DNA from: Streptomyces sp. WAC 04229
Lineage (GTDB): Bacteria; Actinomycetota; Actinomycetes; Streptomycetales; Streptomycetaceae
NCBI RefSeq assembly: GCF_003947455.1
Contig: NZ_QHJH01000002.1
Location: 1-64,000, forward strand
DNA length: 64,000 nt
Direction: 5' to 3'
Positions 47,280-55,286 of this stretch are shown in pieces. The notes beneath the pieces are model-generated. The model was not told where the DNA came from, ran no database searches, and saw only the letters and a list, made by a program, of their open reading frames with translations. Position 1 is the first letter of the stretch; each line of letters begins with the position of its first letter. A program made the translations under genes and the position numbers.

Positions 47280-48440
47280 ATGGAGACGGGGGAGCCGGAC
47301 CGCGGGCGGCGGGGATGGTACGACAGGCCGGTCAGGCGTCGTATTGCCGCGGGTCTGCTGGCCGGGGCTGGTCTGGTCATGCTGGGCGTGCTGTTCGTCG
47401 TGCTGCCGGGGGTGGTGGTCGACCACGACCTCGCCGGGGCGAGCGTCGCCGCGCAGGACCGGCTGAAGGCGGTGAACGACGTCCGTACGACGCTTCTGCA
47501 GGTGGTCGGTGGCCTGGTCGTGCTCTTCGGCGCCTACGCCACCTGGCGGCAACTGCGGCTGAGTCAGGAGGGATTGCGTGCCACCCAGGAAGGCTACGTC
47601 ACCGACCGATTCAGCCGCGCCGTCGACCAGCTCGGCAGCGACAAGCTGGATGTGCGCATCGGCGGGTTGCACGCGCTGTGGCGGATCGCGGAGCAGTCCA
47701 CCCGAGACCGGGAGGCCATCATCTCCATTCAGGCCGCGTATCTGCGTACACACCTGCCCTGGCCGCCCGTGGGACCGGAGTCACCGGCGCCGGACGTGCC
47801 CATAAACGACATCGCACCGTTGGAGACCCGCACCGCCGACGCCCAGGTGGCGCTGACCGCGCTCGGCGTGCTCTGCCGGCGCCGGGAGGAGTCCTGGGTC
47901 AATCTCAGCGTCACTGACTTGCGCCGAGCCGACTGCGACGGGCTGTGGTTCCCCGAGGTCAACTTCGACCGCTCCTGCATGGAGGCGGCGAGTCTGTACC
48001 GTGTCAATCTGACACAGGCGTCCCTGGTCTCGGTCAACCTGCGGCACGCCGACCTCACCACCGGGGTCCTCCGTCGGGTCCGCTGCGTCCTGGCCGACCT
48101 GCGGGCCGCGAAGCTGGTCGAAACCGACTTGTGTGACGCCGACTTCACCGAGACCGACCTGCGCGAGGCGAACTTGCGCAAGGCCACCGCGCACGGTGCG
48201 GTCTTCCACCGCGCCGATCTCCGCATGGCTGACCTGCGCGGCACCGACTTGAGTAAGGCCAGTCTGGTCGAGGCACGCCTGACCGGCGCCCTGGCCAGTG
48301 AGCACACGCGCTGGCCCGCCGGCTTCGATCACACGGCTGCCGGGGTCGTCGACTCCGACGACCCCGGTCCCGAGCCCTCGCCCCTGCTCCAGCCGCCGGG
48401 GGTGACGTGGCAGGCACCGTCGCTGAGGTCCGCCCCCTGA
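47280..48440 (+). CDS. Membrane-anchored pentapeptide-repeat protein
   Basis: About 386 aa. Two N-terminal transmembrane helices (about residues 22-48, AAGLLAGAGLVMLGVLFVVLP, and 70-88, LLQVVGGLVVLFGAYATW) are followed by a linker. From about residue 205 come A(D/N)Lxx pentapeptides (LRRADCDGL, LRHADLTTG, LCDADFTETDLREANLRKA, RADLRMADLRGTDLSKA) forming a right-handed beta-helix. Such proteins are common in Streptomyces with no known function. ATG 47274 is an alternative start; 47280 fits the promoter better. Confidence 0.85.
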   Translation: METGEPDRGRRGWYDRPVRRRIAAGLLAGAGLVMLGVLFVVLPGVVVDHDLAGASVAAQDRLKAVNDVRTTLLQVVGGLVVLFGAYATWRQLRLSQEGLRATQEGYVTDRFSRAVDQLGSDKLDVRIGGLHALWRIAEQSTRDREAIISIQAAYLRTHLPWPPVGPESPAPDVPINDIAPLETRTADAQVALTALGVLCRRREESWVNLSVTDLRRADCDGLWFPEVNFDRSCMEAASLYRVNLTQASLVSVNLRHADLTTGVLRRVRCVLADLRAAKLVETDLCDADFTETDLREANLRKATAHGAVFHRADLRMADLRGTDLSKASLVEARLTGALASEHTRWPAGFDHTAAGVVDSDDPGPEPSPLLQPPGVTWQAPSLRSAP

Positions 48441-48647
48441 ACAAGGTGGTGAGGACCGCGGTGTCATCCGCTCACCGGGGGATGAGCCGGTCCCAGGGGA
48501 GGTCCGGGAACGGGTGGCCGAGATCCGTCCGGCATGACCGACGCCCGGCGCGCCCGCATCCGGCGCGTGCCCGTCAGGGGACACCCCCTACGAAACGCCG
48601 GTCACGTGAAGGTCGCCGCGTTCAACGTCGGACGGTGAACCTCACGG

Positions 48648-51047
48648 TCAGGGCAGGGTCCACTTCTGGTTGGCGCCGGTGTGGCAGGTCCACAGGTGGA
48701 CCGGGGTTCCGTCGTTCCAGGTTCCGCCGGAGGCGTCGAGGCACTTGCCGGACTGCGGGTTGCGTACCGTGCCGTCGGCCTGGGGCTGCCAGGACTGCGC
48801 GCCGGAACCGTTGCAGGTCCAGAGCTGGACGCGCGTGCCGTCCGCGTTGCCGCCGCCCGAGACGTCGAGGCACTTGCCCAGCGCCGTCACCGTGCCGTCC
48901 CCGGGCAGCGCCCACCTCTGCGCGGCGGTGCCGTTGCACGTCCACAACTGGACCTTCGTCCCGTCCGCGGTCTGCGAGTTGTCGACGTCCAGGCACTTGC
49001 CGTTCACGCCCTTCACCTCACCCGTGCCGGACATCGCGCCCGGCATCCTGTTGAGCGTGTACCACGCCTCGGTGCTCCACAGGGACTCGCCGCCCGCGGA
49101 ACTGAAGGGACGCGGTGAGCGGACATGGACCACCCGGTCGGCCTTGAGGCCGGGAATGGCCAGGGTGACCGTCCTGCCGTCGGCGGAGAGCGTGGCCGAC
49201 CGGGCGGTGAGGGTCTCCTGGTCGATCTTGGGGCCGCCGTAGTCGGCGGTCGGGACGTAGCGCCACTGCTTGATCTTGTAGCGTCCGGCCAGGCCGGCCG
49301 CCGTCTCCTCGGACAGGGGCTGGGTGTACTCCAGCTCGAAGCCGCCGGGCACGGCGCGCATGGCGCGGATGTCGAACGCGTCCGCGCCGTTCGGCGTCAG
49401 CTTCTGGAGGCCGTGGCTGAGTTTGCCCTCCTGGCCCCAGTTGCCGCCCGCACCCAGGCCGCCCGCGTAGAGCGCTCCGTCCGGACCGATGCTGATCCGT
49501 GTGACGCCTGCCTCCAGGCCCTGGGTGAGGCGGAAGACGGCACCCTGGTACTCACCGCCGACCTTCTCCAGGTAGCCGCGCTGGACGCCGCCGTAGGTGA
49601 CGTCGCCGAAGAGCATCTGCCCGGCGAACGGTCCCTCGGTCAACTGCAGTGGTGTGCTGGGCGAGTTGCCGATCTCGTTCTGCGGCAGCCACAGCACCGG
49701 CTGGGTCACCGGCTTGTTGTCGAAGGGGCCGTCCGGGTTGGTGTAGTGGTTGAAGAAGCGGTCCTGCTTGATGTGGACCAGCTTCGACGAGGGCAGCCAC
49801 CCGCCCTGGTTGTCGGTGACGAAGATCCCGCCCTCGGGGCCCCACCCGATGCCGTTCGGCGTCCGCAGCCCGCCGGCGATGTAGTCGACCTTCCCCGTCT
49901 CCTTGTTCACCTTGATGGTGGTGCCGCGGTTCTGGGCCGGCTGCGGGTCGGTCGTCGCGCCGCCGTAGTCGATGGAGACGGAGAGGTTCAGGTAGAAGGA
50001 GCCGTCCTTGTAGAGCAGGCCGAAGGCGAACTCGTGGAAGTTGCCGCCGAAGGGCCAGGTCGCGACCCTGCGGTAGGTGTCGGTGACCTCGTCGCCGTTG
50101 GTGTCGTTCAGTTCGGTCAGCTCGTGCTTCTGGGAGACGTAGAGCTTTCCGTCGACGTATTTGATGCCCATCGGCTCCTTGAGGCCCGAGGCCACCTTCT
50201 TCGCCGTCACCTTGTCCGGGCCGGTGTTCCCGGTGACGTTGTCCAGGAGATAGACCTCGCCCGTGGTGTTGTTGCTGCCGCCCCAGGTGGTGATGGCCAG
50301 CCGGCCGTCCGGCAGCCAGTCCATCGCTGAGACCTGCGGCTCGAAACCCGCGGGACGCAGGTCGGTGAGGGTGTAGTTCGGATGCACTCCCGTCAGGGGC
50401 AGGCCGTCGCCCGGCGAGTCCGTGCCGCCCTCGCACTCCTTCTGGCCGGGCGCGGTCACGCGGACGACGTCGGCGTCCGTGCTGAGCGCCGAGTTCGGCA
50501 CGACGGAGAAGCCGGAGGCGCCCGGGGGCTTCCAGGCCAGGGTCAGCTGCTGGCCACCGTCGCGCTCGAAGTGCTCGATGCGCAGTGAGTGGTACCCGGC
50601 CGTCAGCTCCGCGGTGCCGTCCTTCGGCTCGGGACCGTGCAGGCCGTCGTGATCGACGACCAGTTGGTCGTCGATCCAGAGGCGGGAACCGTCGTCGCTC
50701 GTGAGGCGGAAGGCGTAGCTGCCCGCCCCCGGGGCGTCGAGGTTGCCGAGCGCGTGCGTGACGAAGCCGCTTTCCAGGCCGAAGTCGTCGACCGAGGACC
50801 AGTCGATCACCGGCATCAGCTTGTCGATGTTGGGCGTCTGGCCGGCCTTGAGGGTGCAGATCCCGCTCAACGGGGTCTGCACGTCGAAGACGCGCAGGGT
50901 GACGCCCGGTTCCTGCGGGGGCGGATCGGCGGCGGCCGCGTCCTGTGCCGGGGCGGGAGACGACGACAGTCCGACGGCCAGCAGGGAGGCGACGAGCGAG
51001 CCGGCCAGGCGTCTGCCCAGGCGGTGAGGGTGCGGGCGTGGATACAC
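48648..51047 (-). CDS. Secreted PA14 / sorbosone-dehydrogenase-like propeller / ricin lectin protein
   Basis: A 799-aa exported protein. It has a signal peptide (RRLAGSLVASLLAVGLSSSPAPAQDA) and a PA14-like domain (about residues 60-190; SYAFRLTSDDGSRLWIDDQLVVDHDG). A soluble glucose/sorbosone dehydrogenase-type beta-propeller follows (about 220-640; DWLPDGRLAITTWGG, RTPNGIGWGPEGGIFVTDNQGGW), and the C-terminus is a ricin-type beta-trefoil (about 675-799) with three QxW-like repeats. It probably binds and oxidises or otherwise acts on carbohydrate outside the cell. GTG 51047 has AGGAGG upstream. The lectin tail is almost identical to that of the next protein encoded upstream. Confidence 0.82.
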   Translation of the reverse strand: MYPRPHPHRLGRRLAGSLVASLLAVGLSSSPAPAQDAAAADPPPQEPGVTLRVFDVQTPLSGICTLKAGQTPNIDKLMPVIDWSSVDDFGLESGFVTHALGNLDAPGAGSYAFRLTSDDGSRLWIDDQLVVDHDGLHGPEPKDGTAELTAGYHSLRIEHFERDGGQQLTLAWKPPGASGFSVVPNSALSTDADVVRVTAPGQKECEGGTDSPGDGLPLTGVHPNYTLTDLRPAGFEPQVSAMDWLPDGRLAITTWGGSNNTTGEVYLLDNVTGNTGPDKVTAKKVASGLKEPMGIKYVDGKLYVSQKHELTELNDTNGDEVTDTYRRVATWPFGGNFHEFAFGLLYKDGSFYLNLSVSIDYGGATTDPQPAQNRGTTIKVNKETGKVDYIAGGLRTPNGIGWGPEGGIFVTDNQGGWLPSSKLVHIKQDRFFNHYTNPDGPFDNKPVTQPVLWLPQNEIGNSPSTPLQLTEGPFAGQMLFGDVTYGGVQRGYLEKVGGEYQGAVFRLTQGLEAGVTRISIGPDGALYAGGLGAGGNWGQEGKLSHGLQKLTPNGADAFDIRAMRAVPGGFELEYTQPLSEETAAGLAGRYKIKQWRYVPTADYGGPKIDQETLTARSATLSADGRTVTLAIPGLKADRVVHVRSPRPFSSAGGESLWSTEAWYTLNRMPGAMSGTGEVKGVNGKCLDVDNSQTADGTKVQLWTCNGTAAQRWALPGDGTVTALGKCLDVSGGGNADGTRVQLWTCNGSGAQSWQPQADGTVRNPQSGKCLDASGGTWNDGTPVHLWTCHTGANQKWTLP
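48661..49019 (-). repeat. Lectin-coding direct repeat, copy 1
   Basis: This 359-bp stretch encodes the ricin-type domain of the PA14/propeller protein and matches 51254-51612 base for base over long runs, with only scattered substitutions and no length change. Confidence 0.9.
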
Positions 51048-51240
51048 GTGACCTCCTGACGGTCCCCCGGAGCGGAGGGACTCGGTCGGATGGGTGGGAG
51101 ATCCACCGCGGCCGGGACGCGCCGTCGTCCCGGACTCGGCAGGGTGCGGACGGGGACTGGAGCCGCCCCCGCGTCTGGCTCGGTGAGGTGTCTCAGGAAC
51201 GTGCGGTCTCCGTCGGGGCCGGTTCCTCAGGCCCGGTTCC

Positions 51241-52992
51241 TCAGGGGAGGGCCCACTTCTGGTTGGCGCCGGTGTGGCAGGTCCACAGGTGGACCGGCGT
51301 TCCGTCGTTCCAGGTTCCGCCGGAGGCGTCGAGGCACTTGCCGGACTGCGGGTTGCGTACCGTGCCGTCGGCCTGGGGCTGCCAGGACTGCGCGCCGGTG
51401 CCGTTGCAGGTCCAGAGCTGGACGCGGGTGCCGTCCGCGCTGCCACCGCCGGAGACGTCGAGGCACTTCCCCAGTGCCTTCACCGTGCCGTCTCCCTGCA
51501 CCGTCCACTGCTGCGCGGCGGTGCCGTTGCACGTCCACAACTGGACCTTCGTACCGTCCGCGGTCTGCGAGTTGTCGACGTCCAGGCACTTGCCGTTCAC
51601 GCCCTTCACCTCGCCCGCGGACGGACCGGCGTTCAGTACCTTGGCCCGGATGTTGCGGAACGACACCGTGTCGCCGTCACCGTGGTTCTGGATGCCGACG
51701 TGTCCCTGGCGGAGGCTGCGGGCGGGGTCGGTGTTGGTGAAGTCGTTGATCTTGCGGCCGTTGAGGAAGATCTCCAGCCGTTCGCCGGTGACGCGGAGTT
51801 CGTAGGTGTTCCAATCTCCGGGCGGGTTGAGCGCGGCGTCCCGTGCGGCGATGTCCGCCGCCTGGAACCCGTACACGGAGCCCGTGGTGCGGTCCGGGGA
51901 GTCCGTGGCGTCGATCTGGATCTCGTAGCCGTTGTCGACCGCGGACCAGGGGTCGTCGGAGGCCGGGAAGCCGAGGAAGACACCGGAGTTGGAGTCGTCG
52001 TCCATCTTCCAGTCCAGCTTCACGGAGTAGTCACCGGTGAACTCCCTGGCGGTGTACCACATCATGCCGAGGCCGCCGTACGACGTCAGGGAGTCGTCGG
52101 CGAGCGTGAAGCCGCCGGGGCCCGCCTGGCTCCAGCCGCTGGTGCCGGAGCCGTCGAAGAGGCTGGTGTAGCCGGTCTCCGGACGGCAGTCCGCCTCGGT
52201 CACGCCGGCCGCCCACCGGACACCGCCGAGCAGGTGGCGGCGGAACTCGGCCTGTCCGTAGGACTCGTCGGTGTGGCCGCCACCGGTGTAGAAGGCACGG
52301 CCGCCTTCGTAGTCCTTGCACCAGGCGATCGGATGGTCGCCCGACATGGAGCCGCCGGAGTAGCTCGACTCGTCCAGCGAGGCCAGGACGCGGGCGGAGG
52401 CACGCGGGTTGGTGCGGTAGTTGTACCACTCGTCGGTGCGCTGCCAGGCCCGGTCGAGATGGGCGGTGGCGTCGTGGGCCCGGTCCTCGACCCGGACGGT
52501 GGCGGACTGGACGGCGGGATGGGACTGGAAGAGGGCGCCCGCCAGACCCTCGTAGAACGGCCAGTCGTACTCGGTGTCGGCCGCCGCGTGCACGCCGACG
52601 TAGCCGCCGCCGTTGTTGATGTACTGCTCGAAGGCCGTCTGCTGGGCGTCGTTCAGCACGTCACCCGTGGTCGACAGGAAGACCACCGCCTCGTAGGGGG
52701 CCAGCCCGGCGGTCGTGAAGGCTCCCGCGTCCTCGGTGGCGTCGACGGTGAAGTTGTTGGCCGTTCCCAGTTCGCGCAGGGCCGCCAGTCCGTCGTCGAT
52801 CGAAGAGTGGCGGAATCCGGCCGTCTTGGAGAAGACCAGGACCTCGTAATGGGGGTCGGCGGCTGCCGGCGCCGCCCGAGCGGTGGGCGCCGACGGCGGA
52901 GACGGTCTCTCGGGCGCTGCCACGGCGTACGGCGTGGCACTCAGCGCTGCCGCCGCGATCAGGGCCAGGGTGCCGATCAGTTTTCTGTGCAA
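51241..52992 (-). CDS. Secreted ThuA / DUF1080 / ricin lectin protein
   Basis: A 583-aa exported protein. It has a signal peptide (LIGTLALIAAAALSATPYAVA) and a ThuA-like domain (about residues 48-265; VLVFSKTAGFRHSSI, GGGYVGVHAAADTEYDWPFY). A DUF1080/3-keto-glycoside hydrolase-like jelly roll follows (about 278-455; YTSLFDGSGTSGW, GDWNTYELRVTGERLEIFLNG), then a ricin-type trefoil (about 460-583). ThuA and DUF1080 proteins are linked to trehalose and 3-keto-sugar metabolism, matching the sugar-dehydrogenase-like neighbour. The start is TTG 52992 with GAAGGAG upstream; no in-frame ATG fits. Downstream of it on the same strand is the PA14/propeller gene, 194 bp away. Confidence 0.85.
   Translation of the reverse strand: MHRKLIGTLALIAAAALSATPYAVAAPERPSPPSAPTARAAPAAADPHYEVLVFSKTAGFRHSSIDDGLAALRELGTANNFTVDATEDAGAFTTAGLAPYEAVVFLSTTGDVLNDAQQTAFEQYINNGGGYVGVHAAADTEYDWPFYEGLAGALFQSHPAVQSATVRVEDRAHDATAHLDRAWQRTDEWYNYRTNPRASARVLASLDESSYSGGSMSGDHPIAWCKDYEGGRAFYTGGGHTDESYGQAEFRRHLLGGVRWAAGVTEADCRPETGYTSLFDGSGTSGWSQAGPGGFTLADDSLTSYGGLGMMWYTAREFTGDYSVKLDWKMDDDSNSGVFLGFPASDDPWSAVDNGYEIQIDATDSPDRTTGSVYGFQAADIAARDAALNPPGDWNTYELRVTGERLEIFLNGRKINDFTNTDPARSLRQGHVGIQNHGDGDTVSFRNIRAKVLNAGPSAGEVKGVNGKCLDVDNSQTADGTKVQLWTCNGTAAQQWTVQGDGTVKALGKCLDVSGGGSADGTRVQLWTCNGTGAQSWQPQADGTVRNPQSGKCLDASGGTWNDGTPVHLWTCHTGANQKWALP
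51254..51612 (-). repeat. Lectin-coding direct repeat, copy 2
   Basis: Partner of the 48661-49019 repeat. It encodes the ricin-type domain of the ThuA/DUF1080 protein. Equal length and near identity suggest recent duplication or gene conversion. Confidence 0.9.
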
Positions 52993-53681
52993 GACGGCGT
53001 CATCTCCTTCATTGAGAGGGGGACGGACTCACGGAGTTGCGCAGTGAGGGAGGGGGAGATCCCGTCGGAAGGCGTCTCGGACACCGGTCCCCCCCCCGCA
53101 CCGCGCACGAGGGCGGTGCGGGGTTCAACGGGCATGCCGGGGCGCGTCGCCGGGGCATCCCGGACGAGATGACGGGCGAGTCGCCCCGGCGAAGCTCACA
53201 TCGCGAGATCGGGCACGGGACGGGGCCCGGAGTTCCCGGCCGTCAGGCCTCGACGTCCGGGCATGCTGTGCCGCGGTGGGGGACGCACGACGTGGGAGTG
53301 TCCGCCGGCGGCACCTGGGTGCGGCGCCGGCCTGGGGTGCTGCTTCCTAACGGTCGTTTCGTGCGCACAGGTGTCTCCCGAAGCTGTGAGGGGTTCAGGC
53401 ATGCATGCCCGTCAGATGGCATGTGTGGGGAGTACTGGCGCGCGCCGTCGCGCCGATGTGCGGCCGTCGGCAGGTCATGACATGGCCGCAACAAAGAAGC
53501 TAGCGGTCATCGGGTGACTGCGTAAGACCTTCAGCGCGAAACACGGCTACTTTTCCCTTGATCGGGACAAAGGGGGTCCTTGAGGGCGTTCGGGTGCCGT
53601 GCTGCCTCATCTCGTCCCGCGCCCGGCTGAGGGGCAGGTCCTTCAGCGCCGTACCGGTCCGCGGTACGGCGGACGCCGGGC
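52993..53681. other. 689-bp region without a convincing gene
   Basis: Short open frames here lack family character or ribosome binding sites. It contains GGCATGCATGCC (53398-53409), a perfect 12-bp palindrome, and near 53091 a run of C. It must contain the promoter of the ThuA/DUF1080 gene; no clear -10/-35 pair was identified. Confidence 0.5.
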
Positions 53682-54140
53682 TCAGCCCCAGGTCTGGCCG
53701 GCCGGTTCCTTGATGGTGCGGTTGATCCTGTTGAAGAAGTTCGTCAGCGCGATCTCCAGGTTGATCGCGCCGATCTGTTCCTCGGTGAAGTGGGCGCCGG
53801 CCTCTTCCCAGATCGCGTCGGTGACTCCCTCCGCGCCGTCCTGCAACCGGGTGGCGGCCTCGGCCAGCGCCAGTGCCGCACGCTCCGCGTCGGTGTAGAA
53901 CGGCGCCTCCCGCCACGCCACCACGTTGTGCAGCCGCTCGTCGCTTTCACCGGTCTTCTTCCCGCCGGCGACACTGGCGAAGACGCACGCCGAGCAGCTG
54001 TTGATCTGGCTGACGCGCAGGTGGACCAGCGTGAGCAGCTTCGGGTCGACACCCCCGGCCGCGATCGCCTTGTGCAGGTGCCCGATCGCCTTCCACACGT
54101 CGGGGTTGTCGCCGTTCTTGTTCTTCAGTCGGTTCTGCAT
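53682..54140 (-). CDS. AhpD-like carboxymuconolactone decarboxylase family protein
   Basis: A 152-aa protein with the redox CxxC in INSCSACVFAS (about residues 47-57), preceded by LLTLVHLRVSQ and followed by LHNVVAWREAPFYTDAERAALALAEAAT, the normal AhpD/CMD arrangement. ATG 54140 has AAGGAG upstream. It is divergent from an ECF sigma factor gene. CMD-family genes are the typical neighbours and targets of SigJ/ECF41-type sigma factors, so it is probably transcribed by that factor. Confidence 0.88.
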   Translation of the reverse strand: MQNRLKNKNGDNPDVWKAIGHLHKAIAAGGVDPKLLTLVHLRVSQINSCSACVFASVAGGKKTGESDERLHNVVAWREAPFYTDAERAALALAEAATRLQDGAEGVTDAIWEEAGAHFTEEQIGAINLEIALTNFFNRINRTIKEPAGQTWG

Positions 54141-54164
54141 GGCAGGGTGCTCTCCTTGGTCGGG

Positions 54165-54224
54165 GTTACCTTGCGGGGCTGGTGCCCGTCACCCCTATGA
54201 CGGAGCAGCTACCAGGGAGGTAAC
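54165..54224. promoter_or_regulatory. Symmetric divergent control region of the CMD gene and ECF sigma gene
   Basis: Two inverted repeats share one centre (54194.5): GTTACCT/AGGTAAC (54165-54171 and 54218-54224) and, inside, CCGTCA/TGACGG (54186-54191 and 54198-54203). Each gene thus sees TGACGG-N14-AGGTAAC in its own direction, as expected for twin promoters or a dimer-binding operator. Confidence 0.5.
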
Positions 54225-54227
54225 ACC

Positions 54228-55103
54228 ATGTCCGGCGCCCATCCCGCCGATCCGATCGCCGAGGCCTTCGAGACGCACCGAGCCCGGCTCACGGCCGTCG
54301 CCTACCGCGTACTCGGCTCGCACGCCGACGCGGACGACGCGGTCCAGGAGGCGTGGCTGCGGCTGTCCCGCCAGGACGCCGACGGCATCGACAATCTCGG
54401 CGGCTGGCTGACCACCGTGGTCGGCCGCATCAGCCTCGATCTCCTCCGCTCCGGCCGCACTCGTCCGACGGTGCCCCTCGACGACCGGCTGCCCGAACTC
54501 ACCGTGACGCTCGACGACGGTTCGACTCCGGAAGAGCTCGTGGCACTGGGCGACTCGGTGGGCCTGGCGCTGCTGACGGTCCTGGACTCGCTGCGTCCCG
54601 ACGAGCGCCTCGCGTTCGTGCTGCACGACGTGTTCGCCGTACCCCACGGGGAGATCGGCACCATCCTCGGCAGGTCGACCGACGCGACCAAGATGCTCAC
54701 CAGTCGCGCCCGCCGCAAGGTGCGCGCCGCCCGGCAGTCGGCGAGCGACCGGCAGCGGCGGCGCGAGGTGGTCGGGGCGTTCTTGGCCGCGGCCCGCGAG
54801 GGCAGGTTCGAGCGGCTGCTGGAACTTCTCCATCCCGAGGTGGAGTTCACCGTGCACGCCCCGGGCGGACGGTTCGTCACGATCGGAGCCACCGAGGTCG
54901 CAGGCCGTGCCCGCGTGGCAGGCGGCGCGGCACACGGGCGTCCCGTGACCGTCGACGGGCGCCCCGGCGTCATCGCCTGGAACGAGGACGGCATCCCGCT
55001 GTCGCTGCTCACGTTCACCGTCGCCGACGGCCGCATCACCGAGATCACCGCCGTCGTCGACCCGGCCGAACTCGCGCTGATGGACTTGCCGGACCTGGTG
55101 TGA
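54228..55103 (+). CDS. ECF sigma factor of the SigJ/ECF41-like type with SnoaL-like C-terminal domain
   Basis: A 291-aa sigma factor. Region 2 (about residues 14-80) contains AYRVLGSHADADDAVQEAWLRL and NLGGWLTTVVGRISLDLLRS. Region 4 (about 115-165) contains LDSLRPDERLAFVLHDVFAVPHGEIGTILGRS. The C-terminal about 110 residues form a SnoaL/NTF2-like extension (HPEVEFTVHAPGGRFV ... IPLSLLTFTVADGRITEI) that in this group controls activity in place of an anti-sigma factor. The usual DGGGK motif is not seen; the equivalent region reads HAPGGRF. ATG 54228 has GGGAGG upstream. It is divergent from the CMD-family gene. Confidence 0.88.
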   Translation: MSGAHPADPIAEAFETHRARLTAVAYRVLGSHADADDAVQEAWLRLSRQDADGIDNLGGWLTTVVGRISLDLLRSGRTRPTVPLDDRLPELTVTLDDGSTPEELVALGDSVGLALLTVLDSLRPDERLAFVLHDVFAVPHGEIGTILGRSTDATKMLTSRARRKVRAARQSASDRQRRREVVGAFLAAAREGRFERLLELLHPEVEFTVHAPGGRFVTIGATEVAGRARVAGGAAHGRPVTVDGRPGVIAWNEDGIPLSLLTFTVADGRITEITAVVDPAELALMDLPDLV

Positions 55104-55286
55104 CCGTCCGGTCACCGGCAATGGCCCGACGCGCTTCTGATGACGGTGCGCACTGGCGGCGACACGAAGTGTCGCCGGTGGGCCGGACTGTTCGACCGCG
55201 ACCTGATCGGCATCTCACGTTCTAGTATGAAATAAGCTGTAAACGGCTTTAACAGCACTTTCCTCCGGCAGAGGAGGGCTTTCACC

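Noticed and set aside
53037..53517. Short open frames in the gap before the ThuA/DUF1080 gene
   Set aside because: No family resemblance, overlapping frames on both strands, no ribosome binding sites.
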